Positions 17,167-26,801 are shown, numbered from the stretch's first letter. The stretch: 64,000 bases of DNA from Anaerolineae bacterium (GCA_022822305.1 JAJEBY010000011.1:124001-188000), one strand, 5' to 3'. The notes: generated by a model from the sequence alone, not told the origin. Translations and numbers: made by a program.

Positions 17167-17757
17167 TTATGCGCTGCCGCTTGACCGCAAGATTCGCGCG
17201 CGGTATTCCGGCTCCAGCAAGCTGTATAGCCACAAACTGTGAAAGGCGCCACGCCAGAGTACCCGCTCTCGCCAGGCGCCTTCAAGTGTGAAGCCCAACG
17301 CTGTCAACAGCGCTGCCGACGCTTCGTTTCCAACCGTGACGTTCGCTTCGACGCGATGCGCGGCCAGTCGGTCAAAGCAAAACTGCAGCATGGCGTCAAC
17401 CGCTTCCGACATAATGCCTCGACGCCAGAAATCATGGTGCAATTCGTAACCGATCTCCAGGTTGCGGTTGCGCGGATCGTAGAGATGAAAGCCACAAGAC
17501 CCGATCATGCGATCCGAAGGCTTCAGCGTGACCGCCCAGCGGATGCCGGTCTTCTGGCGAAATATGCGATCCGCCCATTCGATGATCGACCAGACTTCGT
17601 TGTCATCGGGCATGGTTTCGAAATCGATCAGATACCGCATGACCTGGGGGCTATTCCAGATCTCGGCCCAAGCGGGCAGGTCGCTAGCCACGATCCGCCG
17701 CAGTCGCAGCCGCTCCGTACATAGATCGGGTACCACATCAAAATCAAAGGTCGCCAT
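17167..17757 (-). CDS. RimJ/RimL-like GNAT acetyltransferase
   Basis: A 196-residue GNAT-fold protein. It opens with ERLRLRRIVASDLPAWAEIWNSPQVMRYL, the usual RimJ/RimL start. The acetyl-CoA-binding strand region reads DRMIGSCGFHLYDPRNRNLEIGYELHHDFWRRGIMSEAV. The C-terminal RVEANVTVGNEASAALLTALGFTLEGAWRER is diagnostic. These enzymes acetylate ribosomal protein N-termini or small molecules; the substrate here is unknown. I chose the ATG at 17757 because the longer frame would start at a TTG six codons earlier without better support. It is upstream of the glycosyltransferase array on the same strand. Confidence 0.82.
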   Translation of the reverse strand: MATFDFDVVPDLCTERLRLRRIVASDLPAWAEIWNSPQVMRYLIDFETMPDDNEVWSIIEWADRIFRQKTGIRWAVTLKPSDRMIGSCGFHLYDPRNRNLEIGYELHHDFWRRGIMSEAVDAMLQFCFDRLAAHRVEANVTVGNEASAALLTALGFTLEGAWRERVLWRGAFHSLWLYSLLEPEYRARILRSSGSA

Positions 17758-17829
17758 TACAAATCTCGCGGGCAAGCAGGCGCCGAGGCGTCAAGCCGCA
17801 GTAAACCGATTTTAATCTCGTCGACAGAA

Positions 17830-19851
17830 TCATAGAGAATCCGCGATGACTTCAACGATATCCACCACCTCTGGTCCGCCGCCCAGTTCGTTGCCGGCAT
17901 CCGCCAGCATGCGCATGCAGAAGGGACAAGCTACCGCCAGCGCATCGGCGCCGGTGGCGCGCGCCTCTTGAAAACGCTCGACGCTGACTTTGGCCGCGCC
18001 GGGTTCTTCTTCTTTCCAGAATTGCGCGCCTCCCGCGCCACAGCAAAACGAATCCTTGCCATTGCGAGGCATTTCCACCCGATCGATATCGATCGAGCGC
18101 AAGACTGCGCGCGGCGCGTCGACGATGTCGTTGTGTCGGCCCAGGTAGCAGGGATCGTGGAAGGTCACGTTTGCCCATCTCGCAGGATTCGACGATTGAG
18201 GCAAGCGCCCGGCTTGGATCAATTCTTCGATCAGCTCGCTATGATGCACGACCTCAAATTGCCCGCCAAACTGGTGGTATTCCTTGCCGATGTTGTGCAG
18301 GCAGTGCGGGCAAGTGACGACGATGCGTTTGGGCGCCACCCCGTTGAGGACTTCAACATTCGCCGACGCCATTTCAAAATAGAGATATTCGTTGCCGGCG
18401 CGACGCGCCACATCCCCGGTACAGCGCTCCTCATCGCCAAGTACAGCAAAGTTGACCCCGGCCGCGCGCAGCACTTTCACCAAGGCTCGCGCCGTCTCCT
18501 GCGCGCGCGGATCATAGCTCACGGCGCAGCCCGTCCAATAGAGGACTTCAAAGTCGGGATTCCCCGCCACTGTGGGCACGTCAAAATCGAGACCGGCCGT
18601 CCAGCCCGTGCGCGCCTCGGCGATTTGCCAGGGATTGCCCTGCCTTTCCATGCCGTTGAAGGCGCCTTGCAGTTCGCCAGGAAACTCACTCTCCATTAGG
18701 ACGGCGCCGCGGCGAATATCGAGGATATCGAACATCGGTTCGTTGCCCACCGGACAAATGTCGATGCAAGCGCCGCAGGAAGTGCAGGCCCATGCGGCCG
18801 ATTCGCTGAGCAGCGAGCCCAGCAATGGAAGGTCCGTCTCGGCTCCTTGCGTTAGCGCATCCCGATGATCGCGCATGTAGTATCGTTTGTTGACTTCCAG
18901 CGCCGATGGCGACAATTCCTTGCCGGTGATATACGCCGGGCAGACGTCCTGACAGCGATTGCACATGATACAAGCGAAGCCGTCGAGGAGATGGGTCTGG
19001 TGCAGATCCTCCAATCGCCCGGCGCCAAACTGCTCGATTTCCTCGTCTTCGAAATCAAGCGGAGTCAGCTCGCCCAGTGATGTCCGCCGGGGTCGTGTCA
19101 GAAAATTCAGCGGCGCCATGAAGAGATGCGCATGTTTGCTGTCGGGAAAATAGGGCAAGAAAATCAGAATCCCGCCGAGAGCGATCCACCAAAACAGATG
19201 ACGAAAGATTACGAGGCTATCCAGCGATAAGCCCTGCCACAGCGGCGCCACCGCAGCAGCGAAGGGCATGAAGGGATCGTGCCCGTGCTCCGCCACCGTG
19301 ACCGACTCACCCAGGAAGCGCGCGCCCACATGCAGCAAGATGAAGGCAGAGACGATCATTGAGTCTCGGGTGACGCCACCCGAACGCGCGCGCGGATGCA
19401 GCAGGATGTTGTCGTTGAAGCGCAGCGCGCGCCGGCCCGGCAATATCAGTCGCCGCAGGATGAAATAGATGATACCTAGCAGAACCACAACACTGAAGAT
19501 ATCGCTTAGGAGACGAAAGGCATTGTAAAGCCCGTGCCAACGGGCGAGCGTCAACTGAAATCGGGGAACGAAGCCATGAAGCAGATCGACCAGATTGACC
19601 AGGAAGTACCAGGTGAATCCCAGCACCACACCCCAATGGATCAAGCTCGTCGACAGCCGCGTCTTCAACGTCGTGCGCTGCGTCAGATAGACGACGAGCG
19701 CGCGCCAGGCGCGCTGCGGCAGTCGATCCAGCTCCAGGCCCCCTTGGCCGCGCCGGATGATTTTGACCATGTCGCTGAATCCGGCGTAGCTGGCGGCCAG
19801 GGCGAATGTCGCCAATATCAAGAACAGCAGTTTTTCGACGTCAGTCAACAT
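17830..19851 (-). CDS. FadF/HdrD-like membrane iron-sulfur oxidoreductase
   Basis: A 673-residue fusion. The N-terminal 240 residues form five or six membrane helices with His residues (LIHWGVVLGF, RWHGLYNAF, LLHVGARFL), like NarI-type cytochrome b. Two 4Fe-4S motifs follow: CIMCNRCQDVCP from C294 and CTSCGACIDICP from C356. Two CCG-type domains come last, with YWTGCAVSYD and CPHCLHNIGK, then HDPCYLGRHND, CCGAGG and CPFCMRML. This layout is that of proteins thought to pass electrons from ETF or acyl-CoA oxidation to the quinone pool. ATG at 19851 is preferred over a TTG nine codons upstream. No etfAB or acyl-CoA dehydrogenase genes are nearby. Confidence 0.85.
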   Translation of the reverse strand: MLTDVEKLLFLILATFALAASYAGFSDMVKIIRRGQGGLELDRLPQRAWRALVVYLTQRTTLKTRLSTSLIHWGVVLGFTWYFLVNLVDLLHGFVPRFQLTLARWHGLYNAFRLLSDIFSVVVLLGIIYFILRRLILPGRRALRFNDNILLHPRARSGGVTRDSMIVSAFILLHVGARFLGESVTVAEHGHDPFMPFAAAVAPLWQGLSLDSLVIFRHLFWWIALGGILIFLPYFPDSKHAHLFMAPLNFLTRPRRTSLGELTPLDFEDEEIEQFGAGRLEDLHQTHLLDGFACIMCNRCQDVCPAYITGKELSPSALEVNKRYYMRDHRDALTQGAETDLPLLGSLLSESAAWACTSCGACIDICPVGNEPMFDILDIRRGAVLMESEFPGELQGAFNGMERQGNPWQIAEARTGWTAGLDFDVPTVAGNPDFEVLYWTGCAVSYDPRAQETARALVKVLRAAGVNFAVLGDEERCTGDVARRAGNEYLYFEMASANVEVLNGVAPKRIVVTCPHCLHNIGKEYHQFGGQFEVVHHSELIEELIQAGRLPQSSNPARWANVTFHDPCYLGRHNDIVDAPRAVLRSIDIDRVEMPRNGKDSFCCGAGGAQFWKEEEPGAAKVSVERFQEARATGADALAVACPFCMRMLADAGNELGGGPEVVDIVEVIADSL

Positions 19852-20082
19852 AGACAGGAATCCATTGCTGGCGCGCAACGATGGTCGCTTACCAGTTCAG
19901 TGTACCATTGACGGGATTAGCGACCAATAGACGCGCGGCGTCTTTTGTGAGCAGAATGACGATGACGCCATTTTCATTGTCGGCCACGGACCGAACCCGC
20001 TATCGTCAAGCGCGGACGTCCGCATTAGAATATGCCGCATGACGAATGAAGAGCCGCCAATGGCCGAGAAGGAGCACGAGCG

Positions 20083-20679
20083 ATGATTGACTTTTCGCCG
20101 ATGCAAGACGGGGACATGACGTATATCGAATACGCCCTGCGCGAAAATACTGATGCCGCCGCCTTGAAGCGATACAGTGACGAGAGCATCGAATTCTTGC
20201 TCGGTCTGCTGAATGACCTGACCGACGACGACATTGTGTTTGAGCCCGAGGATCCCGGCGCTGAAGATCCCTACGCGGTCGCGGGCGAGGAGAAGATCGG
20301 CTGGAATTTGGGGCATTTGATCGCCCACGTCACCGCCAGCAGCGAAGAGGGCGCGGCATTCAGCTCAATGTTGGCGCGGGGCGTCGCGGCGAGCGAACGA
20401 CCGCGATACGAGACGCCCTGGCGCGACATGAAGACCGTAGCGCAAGCGCGGCAGCGGCTTGAAGAGAGCCGGCGAATGCGTAACGCCTACCTGGAGACCT
20501 GGCCCGATAGTCCGTTTCTCGATGTGCATCGCCCGGTTTCGGAACGATTCACGGCGCGATTTGGCGAGATGAACGCGCCCGCGGCGTTTCTCTTCGGCTT
20601 GTCGCACGAAGTCGGCCATTACGATCAGATTCAGGATGTCAAGCGCCAGGCGCTGGCCGCGCGCAATGGCAGCGCCTAG
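20083..20679 (+). CDS. DinB-like four-helix metal-binding protein
   Basis: A 198-residue protein that fits the DinB/YfiT superfamily, whose members bind a divalent metal through three His residues and often act as thiol transferases. The expected His positions are in WNLGHLIAHV and in FGLSHEVGHYDQIQDVKRQAL near the C-terminus. A mid helix (RQRLEESRRMRNAYLE) separates them. ATG at 20083 follows GAAGGAGC with good spacing. It is followed by a 151-base gap to hisS. No substrate can be proposed. Confidence 0.65.
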   Translation: MIDFSPMQDGDMTYIEYALRENTDAAALKRYSDESIEFLLGLLNDLTDDDIVFEPEDPGAEDPYAVAGEEKIGWNLGHLIAHVTASSEEGAAFSSMLARGVAASERPRYETPWRDMKTVAQARQRLEESRRMRNAYLETWPDSPFLDVHRPVSERFTARFGEMNAPAAFLFGLSHEVGHYDQIQDVKRQALAARNGSA

Positions 20680-20830
20680 ACTTGGCAGGCCATAAACCTT
20701 AGCCCATGTATCAATCCGCGCTTTGCGGGCAAGTTCCCGCCGTCGCTCCGGACAAATCGGCTTGGTTTGGCGAAAGCGTTTCAACGGCGAATGTGGCTTG
20801 GGCAAGCATTATGGAGCGCCGAAGTTCGAA

Positions 20831-22159
20831 ATGATCGCACCGAGAACGCCAAGAGGATTCCGCGACTTCCTGCCGGAGACCATGCTGCGCCGCAATTATG
20901 TGGTGGATACCATCACGGCGATCTTCCATCGATTCGGCTTTGAACCGCTGGACACGCCCATCCTGGAATTGCGCGAGACGCTCTTCGGCAAGTATGGCGA
21001 AGATGCCGAAAAACTGATTTTCAGCGCGCAGCACGGCCGCAGCAGCAGCGATCCGCTGGCGATGCGATATGACTTGACCGTGCCCCTGGCGCGCGTGGTG
21101 GCCCAATATGAAGGCCAATTGAGCCTGCCCTTCAAACGTTATCATATTGCGCCGGTCTTCCGCGGGGAGCGCCCCCAGCGTGGTCGCTATCGCGAGTTCT
21201 ATCAATGCGATGCAGATATCGTCGGGGTGGCGGGCGTGGGGGCGGATGCCGAAATCGTGGCGATGATGCAGCGCGCGCTCGCCCAGCTGGGATTCCCACA
21301 GTTCTCGATCAAAATTAATCATCGCAAGTTGCTGACCGCCATCGGAGAGTTTTCCGGCGTGCCCGGGGCGCAGCTGCCCGACCTGTATCGCAGCGTCGAC
21401 AAATTCGACAAGATCGGCGCCGAGGGCGTCAAAGCGGAATTGATCGAACGTGATATCTCGCCGGATGCGGTGACGCGGATGATGGACCTGCTGCAAGCGC
21501 ATCAGCCGGGCGCTGCCAGCCTGGAATTGGTCGCGGATGCCATCGGCGCGGGCGACAACGGCCTGGACGACCTGCGCGAGCTGGATAATCTGTTGCGCGA
21601 CTACGACGTGCCGGAAGAAAACTACGACTTCGACTTTACCATGGTCCGCGGGCTGGGCTACTACACCGGGCCGATCTTCGAGACGGTCATATCGGCGCCG
21701 AACCTGGGCAGCGTCACTGGCGGCGGACGCTACGATGAACTGATCGGCATGTTTCGCAAGCGCAGCCTGCCGACCACCGGCACCTCCTTCGGCATCGAAC
21801 GCATCATTGACCTGATGGACGAACTGGATCTGTATCCGGCGCGGCTGGGCGGCACGCTGGTGCAGGTGCTGGTGACGGTGTTCAGCGACGAAACCGCGCG
21901 CGAGTCGATCCAGATAGCCAATCAGCTGCGGGCGGCGGGCGTCAATGCCGAGCTCAGTTTTGACTCGCGCCGTTTGGGCAGGCAATTCAGTTATGCCGAC
22001 AAAAAGGGCATTCCGATCGTGGCGGTGGCGGGACCGGACGAGATCGCGGCGGGCACGGTCAAGCTGCGGCGGCTGGCGGATGGCGAGGAAGTAAGCGCCC
22101 CCCGGAATCGACTCGGCGAAGGCGTCGCCGCATTGCTGGATCAGCCCGGGCAAACCTAG
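20831..22159 (+). CDS. hisS: Histidine-tRNA ligase
   Basis: This class II synthetase charges tRNA-His. It starts at the typical RTPRGFRDFLPETMLRRN. Motif 2 appears as FRGERPQRGRYREFYQCDADI. The His-binding loops are VRGLGYYTGPIFE and GGGRYDELIGMF, and motif 3 is TSFGIERI. The C-terminal anticodon-binding domain runs from about residue 340 (VQVLVTVFSDETARES) to the end. ATG at 20831 gives 442 residues; the frame is open 36 codons further upstream but that part is not HisRS-like. It heads a run of same-strand genes (malQ, GH13, acidic protein, tadA). Confidence 0.95.
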   Translation: MIAPRTPRGFRDFLPETMLRRNYVVDTITAIFHRFGFEPLDTPILELRETLFGKYGEDAEKLIFSAQHGRSSSDPLAMRYDLTVPLARVVAQYEGQLSLPFKRYHIAPVFRGERPQRGRYREFYQCDADIVGVAGVGADAEIVAMMQRALAQLGFPQFSIKINHRKLLTAIGEFSGVPGAQLPDLYRSVDKFDKIGAEGVKAELIERDISPDAVTRMMDLLQAHQPGAASLELVADAIGAGDNGLDDLRELDNLLRDYDVPEENYDFDFTMVRGLGYYTGPIFETVISAPNLGSVTGGGRYDELIGMFRKRSLPTTGTSFGIERIIDLMDELDLYPARLGGTLVQVLVTVFSDETARESIQIANQLRAAGVNAELSFDSRRLGRQFSYADKKGIPIVAVAGPDEIAAGTVKLRRLADGEEVSAPRNRLGEGVAALLDQPGQT

Positions 22160-22250
22160 CGGCAGTTGCCGACCCATTGCAGGAGCAGTTCTTCTCCGTT
22201 ACCATCGCGCGTGATTGACTGGTTCAACGTCTTCAAGGCGGAATCATCGA

Positions 22251-23792
22251 ATGACCCGTTTCCAGCGCTCCAGCGGCATTCTGCTGCACCCGACATCGCT
22301 GCCCGGCAATTACGGCATCGGCGACTTGGGCGATGCCGCCTATCGTTTCGTTGACTGGCTGGAAGCGCAGGGGCAGACGATCTGGCAGGTGCTGCCGCTG
22401 GGCCCGACCAGCTACGGCGATTCGCCTTACCAGACGCTTTCCGCCTTCGCCGGCAACACCAATTTGATCAGTCTTGATCGCCTGGTGGATGACGGATTTC
22501 TGGGCGAGCGCGACCTGTTTGATGTGCCGCCGTTTCCGCGCAATCGCGTCGACTTCGGCTGGATCATCCCCTATCACAACCAGAAGCTGGCGTTTGCCTT
22601 TCGCAATTTTCAAGCGATCGACAGCGGCCCGCTGCGGGGTGAATATGAAGCGTTCGCTGTCGAGCAGGCGCATTGGCTCGAGGATTTCGCGCTATTCGTC
22701 GCGCTGAAACGGCAGCACAAACTGCGACCGTGGAACGAATGGGAAGGCGATTTGCTGCGGCGTGATCCATCCGCGCTGGCGTCAGCCGCTGAAGAACTGG
22801 CCGACGACCTCAAGCTGGAGAAGTTCCGGCAGTGGCTCTTCTTCCGACAGTGGTCCGCGCTGAAACGATATGCCAATGAGAAAGGCATCAAGCTGATTGG
22901 CGATTTGCCAATCTTCGTCGCCCATGACAGCGCCGATGTATGGGCGAATCAGCGGGAATACGAATTGGACGGGACCGGCAGCCCGACCGCAGTCGCCGGA
23001 GTACCGCCGGATTATTTCAGCCCGACCGGCCAGCGCTGGGGCAATCCGCTCTATCGCTGGGATGTCATGCGAGACGACGGATATCGATGGTGGATCGAAC
23101 GCGTCAAGACCTCGCTGCAACTGGTCGATTATTTGCGCATTGATCATTTCCGCGGCTTCGAAGCCTATTGGCAGATTCCCGCCAGCGAAGCGACCGCCGT
23201 CACGGGCAAATGGGTGAAGGGTCCGGGCGCGGCGTTTTTCCAGGCGCTGGAAGCGGCGCTGGGCGATCTGCCCATCATCGCCGAAGATTTGGGTGTCATC
23301 ACCGAGCCAGTTGAGAAGCTGCGCGATCAGTTCGGATTGCCGGGCATGAAAGTGCTGCAATTCGCCTTTAGCGATCCGACCAATCCCTTCCTCCCACACA
23401 ACCATCCGGTCAACTGCCTCGTATACGTCGGCACGCACGACAACAATACGACGCGGGGCTGGTGGGAAGGCGAAGTCGATGACAACACGCGCGCATTCGT
23501 CAAAGATTATCTTGGTCAAGAGATTTCCGATATCGTCTGGACGATGGCGCGCGTCGGCATGCGCTCGTCGGGCGTCGTGTTTATCATGACCATGCAGGAT
23601 GTGCTGGGTCAGGGCGCCAAGGCGCGCATGAATACACCAGGCAAACCGGCCGGAAACTGGACCTGGCGCTTCGCGGAAGCTGACCTTTTGCATCCTGGCA
23701 AGGACGCGCTGCTGCATATCACGCGGCTGTTCCAGCGCCATCCGGAGCAGCAATCTAAAGTTGACGGCGATGCCGCCGTTTCCACAAAATGA
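22251..23792 (+). CDS. malQ: 4-alpha-glucanotransferase (amylomaltase)
   Basis: A GH77 enzyme that transfers maltosyl and longer alpha-1,4-glucan segments, used in maltodextrin or glycogen turnover. GILLHPTSLPGNYGIGDLG is the classic N-terminus. GDLPIFVAHDSADVWAN, IDHFRGFEAYW (with the nucleophile Asp region), IIAEDLGVITEPV and YVGTHDNNTTRGWW cover the catalytic regions. Length is 513 residues, as expected. I chose ATG at 22251 with AAGGCGG upstream; an earlier TTG would add 12 unsupported residues. The GH13 gene follows after 25 bases, so the two probably work together on alpha-glucans. Confidence 0.94.
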   Translation: MTRFQRSSGILLHPTSLPGNYGIGDLGDAAYRFVDWLEAQGQTIWQVLPLGPTSYGDSPYQTLSAFAGNTNLISLDRLVDDGFLGERDLFDVPPFPRNRVDFGWIIPYHNQKLAFAFRNFQAIDSGPLRGEYEAFAVEQAHWLEDFALFVALKRQHKLRPWNEWEGDLLRRDPSALASAAEELADDLKLEKFRQWLFFRQWSALKRYANEKGIKLIGDLPIFVAHDSADVWANQREYELDGTGSPTAVAGVPPDYFSPTGQRWGNPLYRWDVMRDDGYRWWIERVKTSLQLVDYLRIDHFRGFEAYWQIPASEATAVTGKWVKGPGAAFFQALEAALGDLPIIAEDLGVITEPVEKLRDQFGLPGMKVLQFAFSDPTNPFLPHNHPVNCLVYVGTHDNNTTRGWWEGEVDDNTRAFVKDYLGQEISDIVWTMARVGMRSSGVVFIMTMQDVLGQGAKARMNTPGKPAGNWTWRFAEADLLHPGKDALLHITRLFQRHPEQQSKVDGDAAVSTK

Positions 23793-23817
23793 CCTTCCGC
23801 GCCTTTGAGGATATGCC

Positions 23818-25692
23818 GTGACAAATGTTCCAGGTTGGGCCAACAATATCCATCACGACAGCTCCGAGCTGTTTCTGAGCGACCCGCTGCCGCGCATCGG
23901 CGATACGATCACGGTAAGCGTACGAGTGCCAAAGCAAGATGAATTGCGCACGCTGGTATTGCGCAGCCGTCCTGACGGCGAGTGGCGACGCACGCTGATG
24001 GAGAAAGCCAGATCGGACTCCTACTACGACTGGTGGTCCGCCGAGATGCCGATCACCATGTATCACAACAATTATTGCTTCCAGTTCTTGACCGCGAGCG
24101 GATCCTTCTATTTCAATCAGTTCGGCATCAGCCCGATCGACAGCCCGGATTGGTTCAATTTCACGGTGCTGGGTGATTACGATGCGCCGCTTTGGGTGCG
24201 CGAGCAAGTCTTCTATCAAATTTTTCCCGAGCGTTTTGAGAATGGCGATCCCGGTAACGACCGCCAGACCGGCGAAGCGACACTGATGGGCAAGCCGGTG
24301 GTACAGCGGGAATGGGGCGAAATCCCCAAGCCATTCGCCGAGGGGAGCACGGTCGAATTCTACGGCGGCGATTTGCCCGGCATCGCGCAGCGACTGGATT
24401 ACCTGCAGGATCTGGGCGTGACCGCCATCTATCTCAATCCGATCTTTGACGCCGAGACCAATCACTTTTACATGATTCGCGATTTCGATCATGTGGCCGC
24501 TTGCCTGGGCGGCGATAGCGCTTTGGAAGAATTGCGCGCGGCGATGACGGCGCACGGGATGAAGCTGATACTGGATTTCACGCCCAATCATATCGGCTTT
24601 CATCATCCTTGGCATTTGGCGGCCAAGGACAATCCCGAGAGCGAAACGGCCGAGTATTTCTATCGCCATCCGGATTCGGGCGAAATTGAGCATTGGCTGG
24701 GCGTGCCGTATTTGGTCAAGCTCAATTACAACAGTCAGAAGCTGCGCGACATCATTTATCGGGATGCCGACAGCCCCATACGCAAATGGCTGAAACCGCC
24801 CTACAGCATCGATGGCTGGCGGTTGGATGTCGCCAATATGACTGGCAACTATTGGCAGACGCAATGCGCCGCCGAGGTCTGGCGGGAAATGCGACAAGCG
24901 ATCAAGGCGGAGAACTCGCAAGCCTACATGATGGGCGAGTACTTTCAGGATAGCAGCCCGCACTTGCAGGGCGACCAACTCGACGCCGGGATGAATTACC
25001 AGGGTTTCAATACGCCGGTGCGGCGCTGGCTGGGCAGAGGCGATCTTGGCGTTGAAGAGGACCAACCCTTCGGCGATGTCAATCCCATACCTGCTGAATC
25101 GATGGCACTGCAATGGCGGCAGTATCTGACGGCTATCCCCTATGTCATCGCCTTACAGCAATTCAATCAGATCGGCAGCCACGATATCAGCCGGCCGCTG
25201 ACTGTGACCGAAGGCGATCAGGCCTTGGTTAAAGCCGGCACGGCGCTGTTGATGGCTTTTCCCGGAACACCATGCATCTATTACGGGGATGAGATTGGCC
25301 TCTTTGGCGGACACGATCCGGATAATCGCCGCTGCATGCCCTGGGATGAGGCGCAGTGGGACAACGACACCCGCGCTTTTCACCAGCGCGTCATCGAGAT
25401 TCGCAAGGCGTCGGACGCGCTGCAGCACGGCGGCTTTCAGCTCTTGCAGGCGGCGGGCGATGTGGTCGCCTTCCAACGTCAATCGAGAGCGGAGCAGATG
25501 ATCGTAATCGTTTACCGCGGTCCTGATGAGTCGCCGAGCCTGACGCTGGATATGGTCAAAGCCAACGTTGTCGATGGCAGCAGCCTACGGGAGCTGTTGA
25601 CGGATCGGCGTTATACAGTGTCCGATGGGGCGCTGGTCATCGGCGGGCTGGCGCATGGGCAGGCGATGTTTCTGCGCGTCGAGCAAAGCTGA
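23818..25692 (+). CDS. GH13 alpha-glucan hydrolase (neopullulanase/maltogenic type)
   Basis: A 624-residue cytosolic glycosidase with no signal peptide. Residues 15-115 look like a CBM34-type beta domain. The catalytic barrel shows AIYLNPIFDAETNHFY, LDFTPNHIG (region I), DGWRLDVAN (nucleophile D337), MMGEYFQ (acid/base E374) and IGSHDISR (D456). The C-terminal beta domain ends with VIGGLAHGQAMFLRVEQS. The N-domain and cytosolic location point to cyclomaltodextrinase, neopullulanase or maltogenic amylase activity. It starts at GTG 23818 behind GAGGAT and lies between malQ and the acidic protein gene. Confidence 0.9.
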   Translation: MTNVPGWANNIHHDSSELFLSDPLPRIGDTITVSVRVPKQDELRTLVLRSRPDGEWRRTLMEKARSDSYYDWWSAEMPITMYHNNYCFQFLTASGSFYFNQFGISPIDSPDWFNFTVLGDYDAPLWVREQVFYQIFPERFENGDPGNDRQTGEATLMGKPVVQREWGEIPKPFAEGSTVEFYGGDLPGIAQRLDYLQDLGVTAIYLNPIFDAETNHFYMIRDFDHVAACLGGDSALEELRAAMTAHGMKLILDFTPNHIGFHHPWHLAAKDNPESETAEYFYRHPDSGEIEHWLGVPYLVKLNYNSQKLRDIIYRDADSPIRKWLKPPYSIDGWRLDVANMTGNYWQTQCAAEVWREMRQAIKAENSQAYMMGEYFQDSSPHLQGDQLDAGMNYQGFNTPVRRWLGRGDLGVEEDQPFGDVNPIPAESMALQWRQYLTAIPYVIALQQFNQIGSHDISRPLTVTEGDQALVKAGTALLMAFPGTPCIYYGDEIGLFGGHDPDNRRCMPWDEAQWDNDTRAFHQRVIEIRKASDALQHGGFQLLQAAGDVVAFQRQSRAEQMIVIVYRGPDESPSLTLDMVKANVVDGSSLRELLTDRRYTVSDGALVIGGLAHGQAMFLRVEQS

Positions 25693-25708
25693 CTGAAGGA
25701 AGCAGCAG

Positions 25709-26245
25709 ATGGACCAGCGCAGCGTCTTCTTTGAGGAGTGGCTTCGCAGCCTGCGCGAACAATACAAACACGTAGTGCGGAACGACGACCGCGTGACTTT
25801 GCCAACGTTGTCTGCCGTCATGCAAAGGGTCGGTTTCAACGAGGATGAATTGGCGCAGCTGCGCGTTGAAGCGACCATGCGTGTGGATGATGTCGGCGCT
25901 GATTTTGTGCCGGATCTGGAGATTCTCAGAGGCAGTGCGCCTATCCGGGCGGATCCGGGCGATTCTACGCCCTCGCAAGACGGCGCGGCAGACGAAGGCT
26001 TGGTCGACGCCGAGGCCGGCGATGTGCCGCAGGAAACCGAGACCAGAATGCCCGAAGACGAGCGCGCCTATCCGACCGTTGTTCTGGACGATGACGATAT
26101 CAGCGAAGAGACGCAACCTCTGACCTTTGAAGACAATCTCAATGCCGAAGGCGATGATATTGAAGAAGCGCCTGCCGAAGCCGAGGAAACTTCGGATGCG
26201 GACTATGACGACGCCGACAGTCCGCAGCAGATGAGCTTATTTTGA
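25709..26245 (+). CDS. Acidic protein ending in a sliding-clamp-like motif
   Basis: A 178-residue protein of unknown family. Residues 1-75 are ordered and helical (SVFFEEWLRSLREQYKHVV, then LSAVMQRVGFNEDELAQLRVEA). From about residue 80 the chain is very rich in Asp, Glu, Pro, Ala and Thr and likely unstructured. It ends exactly in QQMSLF. QMSLF matches the bacterial beta-clamp-binding consensus (QL[S/D]LF-like), and such motifs are usually found on a disordered terminus. This is inference. GAAGGAAG precedes the ATG. It starts 16 bases after the GH13 stop and ends 2 bases before tadA, so it sits inside an operon. Confidence 0.75.
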   Translation: MDQRSVFFEEWLRSLREQYKHVVRNDDRVTLPTLSAVMQRVGFNEDELAQLRVEATMRVDDVGADFVPDLEILRGSAPIRADPGDSTPSQDGAADEGLVDAEAGDVPQETETRMPEDERAYPTVVLDDDDISEETQPLTFEDNLNAEGDDIEEAPAEAEETSDADYDDADSPQQMSLF

Positions 26246-26247
26246 CG

Positions 26248-26730
26248 ATGCCGATAACGGATGACGACCGCAAATGGATGCGCGCTGCCTTGGGCGAGGC
26301 GAGACGCGCGCTCAAATCAGGCGATGTGCCAATCGGCGCCGTCGCCGTATACCGGCATGAGATCATTGGTCGCGGATACAATCGCCGCGAAGCCGACAAC
26401 GATCCGACAGCGCACGCCGAAATGATCGCTATCCGCGAGGCTGCGCATGCGCTCGATAGCTGGCGGCTCGATGAGGTCACGCTTTACTGCACGCTGGAAC
26501 CGTGCGCGATGTGCGCGGGCGCGTTGGTGCTGGCGAGGGCGCCGCGACTGGTTTATGCCGCCATCGATCCCAAAGCGGGCGCGGCCGGCAGCATCATCGA
26601 CATCACCCGACACCACCGTCTGAATCATCGACTGCATGTCGAGCATGGCGTATTGGCTGAAGAAGCTTCGACATTGATTCGCGACTTCTTTCAACAGCTG
26701 CGCGCGGGCGACGACAAAACAACGGACTAG
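26248..26730 (+). CDS. tadA: tRNA adenosine(34) deaminase
   Basis: TadA converts A34 to inosine in tRNA-Arg(ACG). The zinc site is HAE at residues 56-58 in PTAHAEMIAIREAA, with E58 as proton shuttle. The Cys pair is in EPCAMCAGALVLAR. The N-terminus WMRAALGEARRALKSGDVPIGAVAV and the C-terminus VLAEEASTLIRDFFQQLR fit the family. Length is 160 residues. ATG at 26248 is used; a TTG two codons earlier overlaps the stop of the acidic protein gene. Translation is probably coupled to that gene. Confidence 0.93.
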   Translation: MPITDDDRKWMRAALGEARRALKSGDVPIGAVAVYRHEIIGRGYNRREADNDPTAHAEMIAIREAAHALDSWRLDEVTLYCTLEPCAMCAGALVLARAPRLVYAAIDPKAGAAGSIIDITRHHRLNHRLHVEHGVLAEEASTLIRDFFQQLRAGDDKTTD

Positions 26731-26773
26731 TTTACTGCGGCCGCGAGAAATCCCGGACATGCATAAAGGGGCG

Positions 26774-26801
26774 TTCAAATCTGTGGGCGTTGGTGTATAC
26801 T
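26774..26801 (+). promoter_or_regulatory. Possible promoter for tRNA-Ser
   Basis: TTCAAA (26774-26779) and TATACT (26796-26801) are 16 bases apart. The start would lie about 94 bases before the tRNA, so a processed leader is needed. The match is moderate. Confidence 0.35.

Noticed and set aside
19889..19987. Small minus-strand frame (32 residues, ends GTLNW) before the iron-sulfur oxidoreductase
   Set aside because: The reading looks protein-like and might be the remnant of a decayed gene, but it is too short to support.
20711..22177. Long antisense open frame (488 codons) opposite hisS
   Set aside because: The sense strand encodes a complete HisRS with all motifs; the antisense product has no recognisable motif and reflects GC-rich codon structure.
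23755..25113. Antisense open frame of 452 codons opposite the GH13 gene
   Set aside because: Shadow of a clear enzyme gene; no family motif and no ribosome site.
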